33,861 bases of DNA, taken from positions 1 to 33,861 of the forward strand of contig JAJRVT010000427.1 of assembly GCA_024277175.1 (NCBI GenBank), given 5' to 3'. The DNA is from Chloroflexota bacterium. Lineage in GTDB: Bacteria > Chloroflexota > Anaerolineae > Caldilineales > Caldilineaceae. Below, piece after piece: positions 9,916-20,400 of the stretch. Under the pieces are notes generated by a model. It did no database searches, was not told the DNA's origin, and worked only from the letters and a program-made list of their open reading frames with translations. A program made the position numbers and the translations under genes. Each line of letters starts with the position of its first letter. Position 1 is the stretch's first letter.

Positions 9916-12624
9916 ATCAGCTACTTCCTCCCAGGCCTCTATGATCTGGCGGTGGACCGGGATCTGGGTCAGGAAGCGGCGGTGGCTGGCCGCGTCGGTG
10001 ATGCGCGCGGCCTTGGCCATCAGTTTTTCGTAGGCGCGTTCCAGGAGCGACCGGGCCCGGGGATCGCCGGTCGCGTCGAACGCCCGGTAACAGGTGAACG
10101 CGATCTGCATGGGTTCGTCTACGCCATGGATCCCCTCCCGTTCGCTCCATTCGACAACCTTCGTCGCCCACTGCAAGGCCTCGTCCAGATCACCTGTGGC
10201 CAGGGCCACCGCGGCCAGCCCCGCCTCGGCTTCCATGGCCATCGGATCCCGATCCATGGCTCGCCAGCCGTCCCTGGACTTCCGGAAAGCATTGGCGGCC
10301 AGGGAGTGTACGCCCTGCTCCAGCCAGACGTAGCCCAGATGGAGCCAGGCGTAACTTTCGGGATCGGCCGTCCCATACTCCTGGGCCAGTGCTAACGCCC
10401 GGCGCCCACAGGCTTCGGCCTTTTCCAGACGTCCTAACTTGCGATTCACCGTACACAGGTTGTGATAGGCGTGGCTTTCCTGGTAAGGATCCTGGAGTTC
10501 ATGGCTGAGATCCCGGGAGCGTTCATGATAGCCGAGTGCGCCCTTCAGATCGCCCAACGCGCCGTGGACGAAACCCATGGCGTTAATGACGCGCGCCTCC
10601 AGGGGGCGGTTGCCCATGGCTTCGATCAGATGCAGGGCTTGGGCCAGATAGCGTTCGCCTGCCGAATAGTCGCCATGGGTGATCTTGATGACGCCCAGAT
10701 AGAGAAGCGCAGCCTGCTCTTCGCTGCGATTGCCCAGCGCTTGCTGGATCGCCAGGGCCTCGCGCAATGCGGCCTCGCCCGCCTCATGTTCGCCGACGTG
10801 CATCAAGGCCCCGCCCAGGTAGCGGAACGCCAAGCCTGCCATGTCCAGATGTCCACTCCTCTGGCCCATGTCCGCCGCGCGCCGTAACGGATCTAGGGCC
10901 TGGGGCGCCTCTCCGTATTGGATCAGGGTGCGTCCCATCAGCAGAAGCCCCCACGCCTCCATCCGCTCGTCACCCAGGGCGCGGGCCAGGGTCACCACTT
11001 CCTCCGCCCCTTGGAACGCCTTATCGAAACGGGCGAGGCGGATGCGGGCGTGGGTCAGTTCAGCCAGCAGATGGAGGCGAAAGCGCGTCAAAGCGTCCTG
11101 ATCCAGGTCCCACTTTTTGTTCGACGCCATGACCTCCACCGCGCGCAGCGTCTCGGCAAAGACCGCTCCGGCTTCGGTGAACGCGCCGTTCAACCTGTAA
11201 TAGCCGGCCAGGGCGGGCAGGCTGGCGTCCAGGTCCGCCAGCTTACCATGGGCCACGGCGACGCGCCACGCCTCCCGGATGTTGTCCACGTCCTGGTGGA
11301 GCGCTTCGTCTGTCCAGACTCCGTCATATTCGCTCAACCAGCCCAGAAAGTAATGGCTGTGGCGCAGGGAGATGGCGTCGGCCTCCCCACTTTTGCCCAG
11401 TTTGACGGCGGCGAACTGGGCCAGCAACGGGTGCATGTCATAGCGGCCCGGCCCGGCGCTTCGCAGCAGCGATTTGTAACGCAACTGGGTGAGGATGAGA
11501 AACGAGGCCCCGGCCACCTGCTGCGCGGCCCGACTGCTGACGCCCCCCCGGAAGACCGACAACCGCCCCAGCGCGCGCTGCTCGCCCGGGGTGAGCAGAC
11601 GCCATGACGAGGCGAAGATGGCCTTCATGCTGCGGTGCTGGGAGGGCGTATCCCGGTCCTGGGTGGTCAGCAGACTCAGGTCCTGCTCCAGCGCCGCGGC
11701 CACGCCTTCGGGCCCCAGGTCCTGGAGCCAGGTGGTGGCCAGCTCGATGCCCAGGGGCATCCCCTCCGTCAGTTCACAGATGCGCACCACGCTGGCCACG
11801 TTGTCCGGCGTCAATTTGAAATGTTTGCTCCGCCGGTAGGCTCGTTCACAGAAGAGGCGGACGGCCGGATATTGACCGGCGCGATCCAGTTGATCGGGCA
11901 GCGGCGCAGGCAGCCCCCGCAGGCGGAAGAGATCCTCCCCCTGCACGTTCAACTGCTCCCGGCTGGTGACCAGGAGCGTCACACCCGGCGCGCGGTGAAG
12001 AATGGCGAGAATCAGATCGATGACCGCGTCTCCCCCCGCCGCGTCCGGCTCCGGGGACGTGAGGAGGTGCTCCAGGTTGTCCAGGATCAGGAGCATGCGG
12101 CGGTTCCGCAACGTCCTCAGCAGCAGATCGCGGGGGGCGACATCGCCTTCGGCGAAGGTGAGCCCGATGGCTTCGACCAGGGCCGCCGGCAACTCTTGGG
12201 GAAGCTTATGTCCGGCCAGGGCCACGAAATAGGCGCCATGGTCGAAGAGATGACGGTTCTGGCGCGCCGTCTCCACCGCCAGGCGGGTCTTGCCGATGCC
12301 GCCCGGCCCCGTCAGGGTAATCAGGCGAGCGTCGCCCGCTTCCAGCCGTTGCCGGAGTTGGGCCAGCTCTGCTTCGCGTCCGAAGAAAGGGGTCAGGCTT
12401 TCGGGCAGGTTGTGCTGGCGAGCGGCGTCCATGCCCGGCGCTGGTTGGCGCGGATCGTCGGACGGGTGCGGGGGCGCATCCAACTTCCCGGCGCGGATCT
12501 GCTCGTGGAGCATGACCGTGTCCGGCTCCGGCTCCACGCCCAACTCCTCCGTCAACACCGTGGCGCAGGATTGGTAGACGGCCAACGCGGCCGTACGGCG
12601 TCCCTGATAACAGAGTAGGCGCAT
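9913..12624 (-). pseudogene. C-terminal ATPase/TPR part of the split SARP/BTAD regulator
   Basis: Reading frame continuous with the N-terminal part at 12643-13263 but separated from it by a single TAA. It begins with the last helices of the BTAD domain (MRLLCYQGRRTAAL, ELGVEPEPDT). An NB-ARC/AAA-type ATPase follows, with a P-loop LTGPGGIGKTRLA (about 12285-12320) and a Walker B MLLILDNLEHLL. About ten TPR-like repeats (for example GNRSEEQAALLYLGVIK) run to the C-terminus. This architecture matches large SARP/LuxR-like signal-integrating activators. The ATG at 12624 has no ribosome binding site, so independent translation is doubtful. If the TAA is genuine and not read through, this half is probably a broken gene part, although its frame is otherwise fully intact. 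Confidence 0.75.
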
Positions 12625-12642
12625 CAATTGACGGTAGGCGTC

Positions 12643-13263
12643 TTAGTGGAAAGCGTCGAGTTCGATCTGGCGTCGGGCGTAGCCAGCGGCGATGCTGTAC
12701 TCCCCCATCCGCTCGAAGGTCCGGATCAGACGGTCGAACAACTCCATGGCCTGAATGCGCAGCCGCTCCCGCTGCACCGCCATCCACTCATCGAACACCA
12801 GACAGTCGGCCAGGTGGAACCCGGCCAGAAAGTCGCCCTGGTACAGGTCTGCGGCCCGGGCCATGCGTTGGCGGCAGTCGGGGCACGCATTCAGGTCGCC
12901 GTGATCATGGGCGGCGCAGGCGTCAAGCAACGTCTGAAATTCGGCCACATCCAGCCACAGCCCATTGTCCGGATCGATCCACACCTCGTGGCGGTCGCTC
13001 AGGAGGGGAGAGGGCGCACCGTCGTCGCGCGCCAACTGTTTTCGCAGGCGGTTCAGGGTGACGCGTAGGTTGTTGCGCGCGTTGGACAGGGGCAACTCCG
13101 GCCAGAGCAGGCCCAGCAGGCTGTCCCGGCTGTGGGGCCGATGCTTCTCCACGGCCAGGTAGGCCAGAAGGGCGCGCGCCTTGAGCCCGCGCAGGGTTAG
13201 GGGCTCGTCACCGGCGGTTACGGCGCGCCATCCGCCAAGCAGAAAGAGTTTTGGCTGCGTCAT
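12643..13263 (-). CDS. N-terminal DNA-binding and BTAD part of a SARP-type activator, cut by in-frame TAA
   Basis: A 206-residue product. Residues 1-95 form an OmpR/SARP-type winged helix (LTLRGLKARALLAYLAVEKH, then LWPELPLSNARNNLRVTLNRLRKQL). Residues about 105-206 are the start of the BTAD domain (DLYQGDFLAGFHLADCLVFDEW). The last residues RRQIELDAFH run straight into a TAA where relatives have a Glu codon, followed in the same frame by DAYRQLMRLLCYQG. The start at 13263 has GGGAG about ten bases upstream and a strong promoter 50 bases upstream. The intact protein would be about 1116 residues. By itself this half has the DNA-binding and part of the BTAD domain, like a short SARP missing its final helices. 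It may control the divergent operon beginning at 13408. Confidence 0.8.
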   Translation of the reverse strand: MTQPKLFLLGGWRAVTAGDEPLTLRGLKARALLAYLAVEKHRPHSRDSLLGLLWPELPLSNARNNLRVTLNRLRKQLARDDGAPSPLLSDRHEVWIDPDNGLWLDVAEFQTLLDACAAHDHGDLNACPDCRQRMARAADLYQGDFLAGFHLADCLVFDEWMAVQRERLRIQAMELFDRLIRTFERMGEYSIAAGYARRQIELDAFH

Positions 13264-13313
13264 CTAGCGATAGCTCCCTGGAAACGCGTGTAATGCTCCG
13301 TTAATGGCGTCCC

Positions 13314-13342
13314 ATTATACTGTGAATCGCGTAGGGAGTCGA
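13314..13342 (-). promoter_or_regulatory. sigma-70-type promoter of the SARP regulator, overlapping a plus-strand -10
   Basis: On the minus strand the -35 is TCGACT (13342-13337), then a 17-base spacer, then a perfect TATAAT (13319-13314). On the plus strand TATACT at 13316-13321 overlaps the same bases and could be the -10 of the divergent small gene and BNR operon, although its -35 is poor. This places two divergent starts within a few bases of each other. Confidence 0.6.
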
Positions 13343-13407
13343 TGCGTGCAAACCCGGTCCGGCGGATGGTTGCTGAGATCGCACAGCCCCAGGGCGGGAG
13401 CGAAACC

Positions 13408-13626
13408 ATGATCGACCCCAAAGACGGGGCGTCACCCTATCGATCGTTCGTGCTGCGCCTGTGGCCAGCGAGCCGTAGCGGCCAGGCCTGGCGGATCACC
13501 CTCCAGGAAATTGGACGGGAGGAGCCGCGCCATCACTTCCCTGATCTGGATGCGCTCTTCAGTCACCTGATCGCCCTCACTCAAGTGGGCGGATCGTCTG
13601 CCGAAGGCGGATCCGATCAGGCGTGA
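13408..13626 (+). CDS. small conserved-looking protein of unknown function next to the SARP gene
   Basis: A 72-residue protein. The central part reads SFVLRLWPASRSGQAWRI and then HHFPDLDALFSHL. I recall short proteins with this RLW...WR..L...FxxLxxLF pattern encoded near BTAD-type regulators in Chloroflexota and Actinomycetota, but no function is known to me. There is no signal peptide and no cysteine. I chose the ATG at 13408 because GGGAG lies seven bases upstream and because the longer in-frame start at 13342 overlaps the divergent promoter. The gene is 52 bases upstream of the large BNR lipoprotein and probably shares its transcript. It is divergent from the regulator, which suggests it may be a target or accessory of it. 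Confidence 0.6.
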   Translation: MIDPKDGASPYRSFVLRLWPASRSGQAWRITLQEIGREEPRHHFPDLDALFSHLIALTQVGGSSAEGGSDQA

Positions 13627-13678
13627 ATTGAGCACGATGTCCTGTCCTGAACAACCTATCGACAACAAGGAGAATGGC

Positions 13679-16600
13679 ATGAAAGGGTTCAAGCATCCTA
13701 GACGATTTGGATTGATCTTGCTGTTATTGACGCTTGTGCTGGCGGCCTGTAGCGCGAGCCAGTCAGAAGCGCCCGCCCAGGTGGGAGACCAGGCGCTACA
13801 GGCGGTGGCGATCCTGCGTACGAACGGCGGGGAGGCGTCTTCAGCCGCGGCTGAGGACGCAGACGATTCGGAAGAGGCCGACGGCGGCATGAGCAAGAAG
13901 GAGGCGCGCTTCGACTGGTTCTGGCGTCAGCGAGCCTATCCCCTGACGACAGTCCCGTTTATGGCCAGCAACCGGGCCCTGGAGCAGACGATGCGCATGC
14001 GCGCCGCCGCCCAGAACGCGCCCTGGCAGAGCCTCGGCCCGGCCCCGCTGCTGGAGGAGTACCAGAACGACGATCCCCAGACCGGGGATGAAGTGCGCAC
14101 CACGGCCAGCGGGCGCGTGACCAGCGTCGCCTTCGATCCGAGCACCCCCAACACCCTCTATGTGGCGACCGCCGGCGGCGGCGTCTGGAAGAGCGTGGAC
14201 AAGGGCGCGAATTTCACATCGATCACATCGAGCCGGCCGGAGTTCGCCTACGCATCCGTGACCGTGGACCCCAACAATTCGAACGTCATCTACGCAGGGA
14301 CGGGCGACCTGACCGGCTATTATGGCAACGGCGTGCTCAAATCCAGCGACGGCGGGGCTACCTGGACGCTCTACGGGGCGAACGAGTTTGGCGCCAACGC
14401 GGTCATGCAGGTGATCGTCGATCCCACCAACAGCAACCGGCTCTACGCGGCAACCGCCTGGGCGTCCCAAACTCCATCCAGGGAGGCTCCGCCCAACAAG
14501 GGCGTCTTCCGCTCGAATGACGGCGGCGTCACCTGGCAGCGGGTGCTGGAGTGCAATCCGTGCAACACGGGCTTCACCGATCTGCTCATAGATCCCGGCA
14601 ACCCCCAAACCCTCTACGCGGGCAACGCCGGCGTGGGCGTCTTCAAGAGCGTCAACGGCGGCGACTCCTGGGCCCCGCTCCCTGACTTCAGCGCCAAAGT
14701 GGGACGTCAGAATTATTCGCGCCTGGAGATGGCCATCGGCGCCGGCGCGGGGTCGAGCACGCTCTACGCCGGCATCGACGGCAACCGCAATGTGAACGGC
14801 AACCTCGTCCCCTGGGGCTTCGTCTACCGGAGCGTCGATGGCGGTCAGACCTGGCAGATGCTGGACCCGAACAGCACGCCCAACTACTGCGACACTCAGT
14901 GCTGGTACAACAATGTCATCGCCATCAACCCCGCCAATCCGAATGAGGTATTCCTGGGCGGGGTGGACATTTTCCGCACCACCAACGGCGGCCAAAACTG
15001 GACGAACATCCGCCAGGGCGTGCATGTGGATCAGCACGCCGCGGCCTTCGATCCGACGGACGCCGGCGCGGTCTGGGTGGGCAATGACGGCGGTCTCTTC
15101 CGCTTCAAGGACGGCCAGTGGCAGGCGTTCAACACCGGGATCACTTCGCTTCAGTTCACCGGTCTGGGCGTCCATCCCACCAACCCCAATCTGGCCGTGG
15201 GCGGCATGCAGGATAACTCCCACGCCATCTTCGACGGGACTGACTGGAAGGGGTTCTCGCTCGCCGATGGCAACAAGGCCGAGTTCGATCCCTTTGATCC
15301 CAGCATCATCTACCACGGCGATCAGCAGATTTCCTTCAGCGCCAACCAGGGGAGCACAGTCGAGGAGATGCGCCAGAACGCCCAGGAGCGGCTGAACGGG
15401 GTCGATTTCAACGACAACTCCCAATTCTACATTCCCTTCGAGGTCGACCCCAACAGCGAGGGCGCGCTCTATCTGGGCACGGACAAGATCTATCGCACGG
15501 CGAATCGGGGCGTACAGTGGACCGCCATCAGCCAGGTGCTGGAGGATCAAAGCAGTGTGCAGTCCATCGGCGTTTCATCCAGCGACGCCAACACGATCTA
15601 CGCCGGCACGACCGGCGGGCTGATCTTCAAAGGAAGTCGAGACCCCAACGGCCAGTGGACCTGGGCCAATCTGATCAACGCCCCCTTGCCCAACCGCTTC
15701 CTGTCCGACATCGCCGTTCATCCCACCAACGCCAACATCGTCTATCTGGCCTACAACGGCTTCAGCGCCAACACACCGGCCCGGCCCGGGCACGTCTTCA
15801 AGAGCGAGAATGGCGGCGTAACCTGGACCCGTGTCGACGGTGCGGGCGCGAGCGCGTTCCCGGACGTCCCCGCGCTGACCATTCTCATGGATCCTGATAA
15901 TCCCGCCAACCTCTACGTGGGCACGGACATCGGCGTCTTCCGCTCCACCGACGGCGGCGCGTCCTGGGCTCCGTACAGCGAGGGTCTGCCGCCCGTGCCG
16001 GTGACGGACCTGCAATACACGCAGAGCAACAAGCTCCTGTGGGCAGCCACCTATGGGCGCAGCATCTATCGCACCTCGCTCGCGGCAGGACCTCCCCCGC
16101 CTACGCCCACGGACGGACCCACGCCCACGCCAACCATGACGCCTCCGAACACGCCCACGCCAACTATGACGCCCACCGCACCGTCCGCCGGCGTCAGGCC
16201 GGGCGGGTGGGTGGGTGACGTCGTGGGCTTCCAGGTGGCCAGCAACCAGATGCAACTCTTCAACTTCCGCGTCGAAATCGACTTCGGGAACTGCACCCAA
16301 CCCGTGCAGTTCAACGGCCCGGTCACCATCGACGGCGGCGGGAACTTCTCCTTCACCGTCGACGATCGCAACAGTAGTTGGCGCGCGACCGGACAGCTCG
16401 GCAACCAGAGCGCCAGCGGCTCGGCCACCTTCAACAACGTGGCGCCCGGCACTTCCATGTGCGGCGCTCCCTTCACGGAAACCATGGAGTGGACCGCGAA
16501 TTGGTCCGCGTCCGCGCCGGACCCGACGCCTACGCCCATTCCGCCCGCACCCACGGCCACGCCCATGCCGGTGAGCGCAGATGGCATCAACGGGCAGGTG

Positions 16601-17263
16601 CGCTTCAACGGCCAGGGGCTGCCGGGCGTCGAGCTGGGCCTCTTCATCTGCCCGACGGATGACAACGCCCCCTGCAACCCGGAGGAGGACGCGCCCTTCG
16701 ACGCCACGATGACCGACGCCGGCGGCTTCTACGACTTCACGGACGAACCTGCGCTGGGGGCGGATGAGGAGTATTTCGTCTTCTACCTGAACGATGAAAG
16801 CGGCGGCAACCCGGCCAACGACATCTATCTCTATCGCTGGTTCGGCGAGTCGATCCCCGGCTATGCCGGCGGCAGCCGCAGCGGCGGCGACTTCGAGATC
16901 GGCGAGGTGCGCCTGCTTGCGCCGAGCGATAACGTCACAGCCGCCCTGCCCCTCACCTTCGAGTGGACGCCGCGGCCGGCCGCGCCCGGCGAACGCTACG
17001 CCTGGCAGTTGTTGGACCTGAACACGGGCGCAAACGTCTGCGAGAGCGCGCCGGCGACCACGACCAGTTTCATCCTGGATCAGGCGTTCTTCGACGCCAA
17101 CTGTGGGGACGTCACAAACGGAACCGAATACGGCTGGCTCGTCTGGGCCATCGACGGCGCGGACTTCGACACAGCCCGCGGCTTCGGAGACTCCTACTAC
17201 GTGGGCATGCTGACCTTCGGGGACGGCCAGGTGCGGGTCTTCATGCCGGTTGTGCGTCGATAG
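13679..17263 (+). CDS. large secreted BNR/sortilin-like lipoprotein
   Basis: A 1194-residue exported lipoprotein. Residues 1-24 are a signal peptide with lipobox LAAC (Cys24). From about residue 110 to 800 there are many BNR/VPS10-like propeller repeats with Asp-box-type motifs (GGGVWKSVDKGANF, SSDGGATW, RSVDGGQTW, RTTNGGQNW, RSTDGGASW). A Pro/Thr linker (about 806-838) follows, then a beta-sandwich domain, a second Pro/Thr linker (about 948-966), a CnaB/SdrB-like domain (GINGQVRFNGQGLPGVELGLF), an Ig-like domain and the terminal VRVFMPVVRR. Such propellers bind carbohydrates or proteins; some are glycosidases (xyloglucanase-like), but I see no convincing catalytic pair. The start at 13679 is set by AAGGAG six bases upstream; an in-frame ATG at 13628 lacks one and precedes a poor signal peptide. 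It is downstream of the small gene and followed by a palindrome. Confidence 0.88.
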   Translation: MKGFKHPRRFGLILLLLTLVLAACSASQSEAPAQVGDQALQAVAILRTNGGEASSAAAEDADDSEEADGGMSKKEARFDWFWRQRAYPLTTVPFMASNRALEQTMRMRAAAQNAPWQSLGPAPLLEEYQNDDPQTGDEVRTTASGRVTSVAFDPSTPNTLYVATAGGGVWKSVDKGANFTSITSSRPEFAYASVTVDPNNSNVIYAGTGDLTGYYGNGVLKSSDGGATWTLYGANEFGANAVMQVIVDPTNSNRLYAATAWASQTPSREAPPNKGVFRSNDGGVTWQRVLECNPCNTGFTDLLIDPGNPQTLYAGNAGVGVFKSVNGGDSWAPLPDFSAKVGRQNYSRLEMAIGAGAGSSTLYAGIDGNRNVNGNLVPWGFVYRSVDGGQTWQMLDPNSTPNYCDTQCWYNNVIAINPANPNEVFLGGVDIFRTTNGGQNWTNIRQGVHVDQHAAAFDPTDAGAVWVGNDGGLFRFKDGQWQAFNTGITSLQFTGLGVHPTNPNLAVGGMQDNSHAIFDGTDWKGFSLADGNKAEFDPFDPSIIYHGDQQISFSANQGSTVEEMRQNAQERLNGVDFNDNSQFYIPFEVDPNSEGALYLGTDKIYRTANRGVQWTAISQVLEDQSSVQSIGVSSSDANTIYAGTTGGLIFKGSRDPNGQWTWANLINAPLPNRFLSDIAVHPTNANIVYLAYNGFSANTPARPGHVFKSENGGVTWTRVDGAGASAFPDVPALTILMDPDNPANLYVGTDIGVFRSTDGGASWAPYSEGLPPVPVTDLQYTQSNKLLWAATYGRSIYRTSLAAGPPPPTPTDGPTPTPTMTPPNTPTPTMTPTAPSAGVRPGGWVGDVVGFQVASNQMQLFNFRVEIDFGNCTQPVQFNGPVTIDGGGNFSFTVDDRNSSWRATGQLGNQSASGSATFNNVAPGTSMCGAPFTETMEWTANWSASAPDPTPTPIPPAPTATPMPVSADGINGQVRFNGQGLPGVELGLFICPTDDNAPCNPEEDAPFDATMTDAGGFYDFTDEPALGADEEYFVFYLNDESGGNPANDIYLYRWFGESIPGYAGGSRSGGDFEIGEVRLLAPSDNVTAALPLTFEWTPRPAAPGERYAWQLLDLNTGANVCESAPATTTSFILDQAFFDANCGDVTNGTEYGWLVWAIDGADFDTARGFGDSYYVGMLTFGDGQVRVFMPVVRR
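16121..16173 (+). repeat. 30-base period direct repeat encoding the Pro-Thr linker
   Basis: The 23 bases at 16121-16143 recur at 16151-16173 with one mismatch, encoding two copies of TPTPTMTP in the linker of the BNR lipoprotein. This is a within-gene duplication typical of low-complexity linkers. Confidence 0.6.
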
Positions 17264-17291
17264 GATAGAACGCAGACCAGGCAGGCTCCGT

Positions 17292-17412
17292 TGGAACGCG
17301 GATTGACGCTGTTCACGAAGTGGGCGCAAAGCGCCATTCAAACGAATTTTCACGGATTTTTTCTGAAAAAATCCGTGAAAATTCGGCTTCATCCGATAAA
17401 ATCCGCGTTCCA
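17292..17412. repeat. dispersed palindromic element, copy C
   Basis: A 121-base element between two large secreted-protein genes. The outer arms are TGGAACGCGGATT at 17292-17304 and its exact complement at 17400-17412, identical to copy B. The inner palindrome has perfect 21-base arms at 17343-17363 and 17365-17385 around a single base, with the centre GGATTTTTTC..GAAAAAATCC. A 5-base hairpin (GGCGC AAA GCGCC) lies in the left half. A half-element start, GATAGAACGCAGA, directly follows the stop codon of the upstream gene at 17264. Confidence 0.85.
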
Positions 17413-17455
17413 TCGGCGCTCGCTGAATAGATACGTCTTGAGAAAGGACAACGAT

Positions 17456-20400
17456 ATGTACAGTCACAGTCATGCTACACGTCACGCCAAAGCTGGACAC
17501 AGTTCGCATTCCAGAATGAGGATAGGGGTGTGGAGATCACTACTCTCTCTATTCTTTGTTCTCACATTGTTCTTGCCAGCCTCGATGCCCGCGCTGGCCG
17601 AGTTGGCGGGCGGCGACGCTCTTCAGCAGAGCAGCGAATCGGGTTTGACCCTTGATCTGGATTCCCTGGAATTCGTTGCGTTTGATGACACGCCGCCCGA
17701 TCCTCAAGCCTTCACACTTAGCAGCAGCGATGAGTCGACTATCGACTGGGAGGCGTCTGTTTTCACCGATGATGGCGAAGGGTGGCTGACGCTCAGTGCT
17801 GAATCGGGTCAGGTCTCTGATACGCCGGTTATAGTTGATGTAGGCGTGGACCCCACCGGATTAGTCGAGGGTCTCTACTTTGCCAGCATCTATGTTGAGG
17901 ATGTCAATGCATTGTTCGAATTGGAAATCTCTGTCGTCCTGGAAATTGGCAATATGGACGAGCCGATTCTGACCGTCGATCCCTATCGCTTGACCTTTCA
18001 GGTTGCCGAGGGCGGCGCCAATCCGGCCGGGCAGAGCTTCATGGTGAGCAATGAGGGTTCGGTCGCGTTTGACTACACCGTAATCCCGCTGGACGATTGG
18101 GTCCAGGTCGATTCGGAATCTGGTAGCGCCACCCAAGACGCACCAGGCACGGTCAACGTAACCGTCGATGCCAGCGGGTTCACCAGCGGTGTTTACTCGA
18201 CCGAAATCGACATTGTTGATACTGAAACGTACTACTATGAAACGATCCTGATTGACCTGATTGTCACCGGAGACGCCGCGCTGCAGGCTTCGCCCGCGTC
18301 AATGAATTTTACGGTCGTCGAGGGCCAGAACTCAAGCGAAACCCAGACTTTGACCGTCACCAATGGCGGCGCGGGTGATCTTGAGTGGTATGCCTACAAT
18401 GATCAGGCCTGGCTTGTGCTCGAGTATAGCGAGGATGACGACAGTCAGTTGACGGTCGGACTCTTCAGCGAATGGCTGGATGCCGGCGTCTACACGGACA
18501 CTATCTACTTTGAAAGCAACGGTGGCTTTAAGGAGATCCCGGTGACGCTCTCGGTCCAGAGTGCGGCTCAAGCCAATATGACGCAGCCGGCGCCCAACCT
18601 GGCAATTACCGATTTTCGCATCGAACCGGCCAACCCGACGGCCGGCGCGCCGGCTGTATTTGTCGCCACGATTACCAACAACGGGGCCATCGCGACCACG
18701 AATGCGGGATTCTATGTTGACCTCTTTTTCAATCCTAGCCAGCAGCCCCGGGGAGGCGTCGATTGGTATGCGATTGACAGCTCGCTGAATCCAAAACAGG
18801 GCATCGAGTGGGGCGTCTTTACCGGCTCGTTGGCGCCAGGGCAGTCCATAACTATGCGCTCAGATGGGGCTAATGGCGCGTTGGCGCCGGATGATCAATA
18901 CACCAATTACGATGGAAATTTCCCCGCCAACGTGACTGATGTTGTACTCTACGTGGATAGCTGGGAGCAGAACGGTTCTCCGAACGGCGCTCTGCTGGAG
19001 AGCAATGAGGCCGATAATCTGGCCAAGATCACCATCAATGGCGGCGCGCCGCCGGCCCCGCCAACCGGAAACTTGGAGATCTTTGGACTTGAGGTGACGC
19101 AAGCCATTCAGGACCTAAAGAACAGCGTGCCGCTGGTCAGCAACAAGCAGACCTACGTGCGCGCCCATGTGCGCAGCCTGGGGACGGCCATCCCCGGTGT
19201 GCAGGCGCGCTTGATTGGCACGCGTAACGGGCAAGCGTTGCCCGGCTCGCCATTGACGCCCGTCAATGATCCGTTGGCCATTACCGTGCTGCCCACCCCC
19301 AACCGGGCCGTCAAGAACGAGTCGTTCCTCTTCAAACTGCCCGCAACGTGGATCGGCGACGGCAACCTTACGTTGGAATTTCAAGGATCCAACCAGCAGT
19401 TCCAATGCGCCGAGCTTGGCGAAGACGCGGCAGCTCGGGACTGTAAGGTGACGGTCACGTTCGAAAGCGTGCCCAATATCCCGCTTCGCTACTATGACAT
19501 TCAGTGGACCGATGCGCAGGGAACGCATTCACTGACGCAGGGGGTTCAGGATCGCAACACGCGCGCGCTGATGGCCCAGTTCCCGGTGTCCGGTATCAAT
19601 TTCCAGCCCACACAACCGCTGCGCGTCACCGGTAATCCGACCTCTGCCGGCGGGACATCCACCTTCTTGGAGCGTGTGCTGGATCAGATCAATGTGCTGC
19701 ATCGGCAGGACCCGTCCTATGTTTACTACTATGGACTTGCTGCCGACACGGCTGGCAACGGTTGGGGCTATACGCCCCGTGACACCGATTATGGATTCTT
19801 TACTGGAGACGGTAGTGCTGAATTCCCGGGCATTACCGTGCATGAGTTGGCGCACATGCATGGACGCCAACATACGAATTGCTCAGGTGCGGAAGCAGCG
19901 CCGGATGGGAATTATCCTCACCCTGGCGGGCGCATCAGCACCCAAACTGAGACGCTGAACCCGGACACCTTTTTCGGTTTCAACATCTATACGCAGCAAA
20001 TCTACCCACCCACCGTTGGTGACGTGTTGAGCTATTGTCCGCAGACATGGGTGTCGGGTTATAACTACAAACTGATTCTGGACGCGATCAAGCGCCGGCA
20101 GAAGGCTTGGGATGACAGGCAGAACAATCCGCTCTTCCAAGCCGCCGCGCTGGATGAACCCCAAGATGTGCTGATTGTCCATGGCGCTGTCGGTGATGAC
20201 GACAACGTGACGATTGGCGGCGTTGTCTCGACAGAGGCCCCGGCAACGCTGGGTCTGCCAGAACCAGGCGATTACGTCCTGCAAGTACAGGACGCTGTTG
20301 GCGCAGCGATCGCGAGTTATCCCTTCGCAACGGGCCGGGCCATGAATCAGAATGAGGTGTTCAACGTGGCCGTCCCGCGTACAGACAATATCCGGCGCGT

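Noticed and set aside
12643-13263. Complete short SARP regulator ending naturally at the TAA
   Set aside because: The BTAD domain is cut within its last helices and continues in the same frame immediately after the stop, so a natural end is unlikely.
17291-17455. N-terminal extension of the metalloprotease gene
   Set aside because: The extra 55 codons are translated from palindrome C; a good ribosome binding site and signal peptide support the start at 17456.
13841-17509. Two long open frames on the minus strand opposite the BNR lipoprotein gene
   Set aside because: They are antisense to a clear secreted protein with signal peptide and repeats; their translations are low-complexity, rich in Gly, Arg and Val, with no domain. 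High GC makes such open antisense frames common.
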